From Nostoc sp. CMAA1605 (lineage in GTDB: Bacteria; Cyanobacteriota; Cyanobacteriia; Cyanobacteriales; Nostocaceae), in the NCBI RefSeq assembly GCF_021596505.1, contig NZ_PJIZ01000074.1, positions 1-53,142 on the forward strand: DNA of 53,142 nucleotides, given 5' to 3'. Within the stretch, counting starts at the first letter, position 1. Every line of letters starts with the position of its first letter. Positions 50,469-53,142 of this stretch are shown here, one piece after another. A program made the translations under genes and the position numbers. The notes beneath the pieces were generated by a model. That model worked only from the letters and a program-made list of their open reading frames with translations, had not been told where the DNA came from and made no database searches.

Positions 50469-52439
50469 ATGTCTGAATCAACCATAGAATCAATCTTACA
50501 AGAGAGGCGTTTATTTCATCCGCCTGGCGAATTTTCGCAGACGGCACATATCAAAAGTTTGGAGGATTATCAGCGTCTTTATGACCAAGCTAAGGCTGAT
50601 CCGCAAAAATTTTGGGCAGATTTGGCGGAATCAGAATTGCATTGGTTTGAAAAATGGCACACAGTCCTAGATTGGCAACCACCTTTTGCAAAGTGGTTTG
50701 TGGGCGGAAAAATCAATATTTCTTACAACTGTCTTGACAGACATTTGACTACTTGGCGCAAAAATAAAGCCGCTTTGATTTGGGAAGGTGAACCAGGGGA
50801 TTCCCGTACCCTTACCTATGCCCAACTCCATCGGGAAGTCTGTCAGTTTGCCAATGTGTTGAAGCAACTGGGTGTACAAAAAGGCGATCGCGTGGGCATT
50901 TATATGCCGATGATTCCAGAAGCGGCGATCGCTATGTTGGCTTGTGCCAGAATTGGCGCACCCCATAGTGTAGTATTTGGTGGTTTTAGTGCTGAGGCGT
51001 TGCGCGATCGCTTAAATGATGCCGAAGCGAAGTTAGTGATTACCGCCGATGGGGGTTGGCGTAAAGATGCGATCGTTCCCCTCAAGGAACAGGTAGACAA
51101 AGCTATTACTAATGGTCTTGTTCCCAGTGTCAACCATGTTTTGGTAGTACAACGCACCGGACAAAAAACTCACATGGAACCCGGACGTGACCATTGGTGG
51201 CACGATTTACAAAAAGGCGTATCGGCAGATTGTCCCGCCGAACCGATGGACAGTGAGGATATGCTGTTTGTTCTGTACACTTCCGGCAGTACGGGCAAAC
51301 CCAAGGGTGTAGTTCATACTACTGGCGGTTACAACTTATACAGCCATATGACCACCAAATGGATTTTCGATTTACAAGATACAGATGTCTATTGGTGTAC
51401 TGCCGATGTGGGTTGGATTACTGGACACAGCTACATTGTCTACGGGCCTTTATCCAATGGTGCCACAACATTAATGTATGAAGGCGCGCCCCGTGCTTCT
51501 AATCCTGGTTGTTTTTGGGATGTAATTGAAAAATACGGTGTAAATATTTTCTACACTGCACCTACAGCAATTCGGGCATTCATCAAAATGGGTGAACACC
51601 ATCCCAAATCCCGTAATTTGTCTTCCTTGCGCCTGTTGGGAACTGTGGGTGAACCCATTAACCCCGAAGCTTGGATGTGGTATTACCGTGTAATTGGCGG
51701 GGAACGTTGCCCGATTGTTGATACTTGGTGGCAAACTGAAACCGGCGGAATTATGATTACACCCCTTCCTGGGGCAATTCCCACTAAACCAGGGTCAGCA
51801 ACTTTACCTTTCCCTGGAATTTTTGCTGATATCGTCGATTTGGATGGTAACTCCGTTGGTGAAAATGCAGGCGGTTACTTAGCAGTACGCCATCCTTGGC
51901 CGGGAATGATGCGGACTGTCTACGGTGATCCTGAACGCTTCCGCCGCACCTACTGGGAACATATCCCCCCCAAAGATGGGCAGTATACTTATTTTGCTGG
52001 TGATGGGGCGAGAAAAGACGAAGACGGTTATTTTTGGGTAATGGGACGTGTAGATGATGTGCTGAATGTTTCAGGACACCGCCTGGGAACAATGGAAATT
52101 GAATCAGCCTTAGTGTCTCACCCAGCCGTAGCTGAGGCGGCGGTAGTTGGTAAGCCCGATGAACTCAAAGGTGAGGAAGTGGTAGCTTTTGTCACTTTAG
52201 AAGGGACTTATCAAGCTAGTGAAGACTTGAGTAAAGAACTGAAAAAGCACGTAGTCGCAGAAATTGGTGCGATCGCCCGTCCTGGTGAAATTCGCTTTAC
52301 TGACGCATTACCCAAAACGCGATCAGGTAAAATCATGCGGCGGTTGCTGCGAAATCTCGCCGCCGGACAAGATGTGACTGGTGATACTTCCACACTAGAA
52401 GATAGAAGCGTTTTGGATAAATTACGGGAAGGCGCGTAA
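50469..52439 (+). CDS. acs: Acetyl-CoA synthetase (acetate-CoA ligase)
   Basis: This 656-residue AMP-forming enzyme activates acetate with ATP and CoA to acetyl-CoA. I start at ATG 50469 (MSESTIESILQERRLFHPP), which fits family starts. An ATG 21 bases before it and a GTG earlier extend it with no homology. The AMP-binding loop is YTSGSTGKPKGVVHTTGGY near residue 270, the acyl pocket has DTWWQTETGG near 420, and the C-terminal domain has the PKTRSGKIMRRLLR block, whose Lys is the known acetylation-control site. Length is typical. It is flanked by repeats and appears monocistronic. Confidence 0.96.
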   Translation: MSESTIESILQERRLFHPPGEFSQTAHIKSLEDYQRLYDQAKADPQKFWADLAESELHWFEKWHTVLDWQPPFAKWFVGGKINISYNCLDRHLTTWRKNKAALIWEGEPGDSRTLTYAQLHREVCQFANVLKQLGVQKGDRVGIYMPMIPEAAIAMLACARIGAPHSVVFGGFSAEALRDRLNDAEAKLVITADGGWRKDAIVPLKEQVDKAITNGLVPSVNHVLVVQRTGQKTHMEPGRDHWWHDLQKGVSADCPAEPMDSEDMLFVLYTSGSTGKPKGVVHTTGGYNLYSHMTTKWIFDLQDTDVYWCTADVGWITGHSYIVYGPLSNGATTLMYEGAPRASNPGCFWDVIEKYGVNIFYTAPTAIRAFIKMGEHHPKSRNLSSLRLLGTVGEPINPEAWMWYYRVIGGERCPIVDTWWQTETGGIMITPLPGAIPTKPGSATLPFPGIFADIVDLDGNSVGENAGGYLAVRHPWPGMMRTVYGDPERFRRTYWEHIPPKDGQYTYFAGDGARKDEDGYFWVMGRVDDVLNVSGHRLGTMEIESALVSHPAVAEAAVVGKPDELKGEEVVAFVTLEGTYQASEDLSKELKKHVVAEIGAIARPGEIRFTDALPKTRSGKIMRRLLRNLAAGQDVTGDTSTLEDRSVLDKLREGA

Positions 52440-52441
52440 AA

Positions 52442-52482
52442 ATGGGTGTAGGGGTATGAGGGTATAGGGGTGTAGGGGTTTA
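52442..52482. repeat. GGGTGTAGGGGTAT tract after acs
   Basis: GGTGTAGGGGTATGAGGGTA and related units form a short G-rich STRR immediately after the acs stop. The next 30 bases hold CCCCGTTCCTTGTTCCC, a second repeat type. Confidence 0.8.
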
Positions 52483-52518
52483 GGAAATGAACCTGTTCCC
52501 CGTTCCTTGTTCCCTGAT

Positions 52519-52653
52519 TTAGCAAGCTTGATTATGTTTAAGATTAGCTGAAGCAACAATATGTGACATGGAGGCTATTTCTTTGAGGATTTGTGACTGC
52601 AATTGTTTATATTGTTGCTTCAGCAAATTTTTACTTAAATGTGCTTGATTCAT
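52519..52653 (-). CDS. Small helical protein (44 aa), unknown
   Basis: The frame begins at ATG 52653 and gives MNQAHLSKNLLKQQYKQLQS, followed by a helix with MSHIVASANLKHN, and ends at TAA 52519. Its ATG overlaps the TGA of the gene upstream (ATGA), which is the main support. The product looks like a single amphipathic helix rich in Gln and Lys. The family is not recognised. Confidence 0.5.
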   Translation of the reverse strand: MNQAHLSKNLLKQQYKQLQSQILKEIASMSHIVASANLKHNQAC

Positions 52654-53135
52654 AGGGGTAATTTTTGGCTTTGTTCTACAGATAATTTCAGCTTTTGTTG
52701 TTGATTAGGATCAATCTCACTATTGAGGATGTGAATGCAAGAATGGGGTGGTTCTAAAGTGAAAATAATGAGGGGATAGCTTTTATTGTTGACTAGGGAT
52801 GTCACTATCTGACGATTGTGAGAACTTTGCATATCTAAATAGCAGGGTAGCCACTTAGGTTCTATTTCTGGAGTGTAAAGTAGTGTCACCCACAACAGCA
52901 TCGGATGGGGTGATGAAAGAAAGATAAATCGGTTATGTATTTGAGGATGTAGACGTTTTTGAATTGCTGGAGTTGGTAACATCAGCCAGAGTGTGGCAAT
53001 CGATGTATGGGAGATATTAATTAAATGAGGAAAAACTATTTCCTGTTTGGGTTTATCTGTCGGCCAAATAAATTTTGAGCATTTTTTTTTAAGGCTAAGT
53101 GTATCTGAGAATTGATATTTACTTGGGGTGTAATT
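52650..53135 (-). CDS. Unknown protein at the window edge, probably frameshifted at an A9 run
   Basis: The frame is open from 53135 to the TGA at 52650, though the first ATG is at 52982. The upstream codons (CSKFIWPTDKPKQEIVFPH and following) are protein-like, so the true start lies farther up. At 53082-53090 there are nine A on the coding strand. With one more A, the frame before it (PKITPQVNINSQIHLALKK) would continue to the window edge. The protein has no recognised motif and ends in a Gln/Lys-rich tail. The 3' end couples to the 44-residue gene. Confidence 0.5.
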   Translation of the reverse strand, partial: NYTPSKYQFSDTLSLKKKCSKFIWPTDKPKQEIVFPHLINISHTSIATLWLMLPTPAIQKRLHPQIHNRFIFLSSPHPMLLWVTLLYTPEIEPKWLPCYLDMQSSHNRQIVTSLVNNKSYPLIIFTLEPPHSCIHILNSEIDPNQQQKLKLSVEQSQKLPL

Positions 53136-53142
53136 TTAGGTG

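Overview
The window is cyanobacterial chromosomal DNA, most likely from a filamentous heterocyst-forming species of the Nostoc/Anabaena group. The evidence is a canonical psbA gene, many HIP1 octamers (GCGATCGC), heptanucleotide tandem repeats (STRRs) in most intergenic spaces, small dispersed palindromic repeats, and IS701/IS630/IS4-type transposases. No tRNA, rRNA or CRISPR array was recognised.

Layout. 0.1-6.3 kb: a flavoprotein, two overlapping RelE-like small genes, a DUF3370 lipoprotein-like gene and a tandem duplication of an Rpn/DUF2887 nuclease-like gene. 6.5-16.5 kb: phosphoenolpyruvate carboxylase (ppc), a small unknown gene, a DUF1574 (SGNH-like)/MBOAT pair that probably O-acetylates a surface polysaccharide, and psbA coding a D1 protein of the Gln130 type. 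16.6-18.2 kb: a Nif11-like peptide and a C5-cytosine DNA methyltransferase split by a one-base shift in an A9 run. 18.7-22.9 kb: a seven-gene, translationally coupled Mrp cation/proton antiporter operon (order C-D-E-F-G-A-B) followed by a small gene whose 3' end is built from a dispersed repeat. 23.4-30.8 kb: clpP, a conserved unknown protein, a 1.2-kb gap with gene debris and hairpins, an RNase II/R family gene, ubiX and a LapA-domain protein. 31.6-39.8 kb: a short STAND ATPase next to aroK, then argB, a TPR protein, a DUF3153 lipoprotein, pdxH, an AI-2E/PerM transporter and a DUF1361 membrane protein. 40.2-43.5 kb: a secreted Thr/Asn-rich protein and an SLH-OprB iron-uptake-type porin.

43.6-48.4 kb is an insertion-sequence nest: a restriction-like gene fragment, an IS701-type transposase whose end is fused to an IS630 remnant, a complete IS4-type element (45451-46810, 22-bp terminal repeats, 9-bp target duplication), and a second IS4-like element (46895-48316) whose transposase is broken by a 55-bp small repeat. 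48.4-53.1 kb: a family-10-like glycosidase, acetyl-CoA synthetase (acs) and two overlapping unknown genes at the edge, one of which also looks frameshifted at an A9 run.

Functionally most of the window is housekeeping: photosynthesis, anaplerotic CO2 fixation, acetate activation, shikimate and arginine pathways, vitamin B6 and prenyl-flavin cofactors, protein and RNA turnover, and pH/sodium homeostasis. The most unusual material is in the repeats: STRR-like tracts that have entered coding sequence (ppc, porin), a 56-bp repeat that supplies the end of a protein, a 55-bp repeat that interrupts a transposase, and two apparent frameshifts that a tenth A in an A9 run would each repair. I did not find a clear, wholly new multi-gene system. 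The best candidates for something new are the two-gene RelE-like cassette, the four-repeat DUF1574 protein, and the unexplained 25.3-26.5 kb gap.
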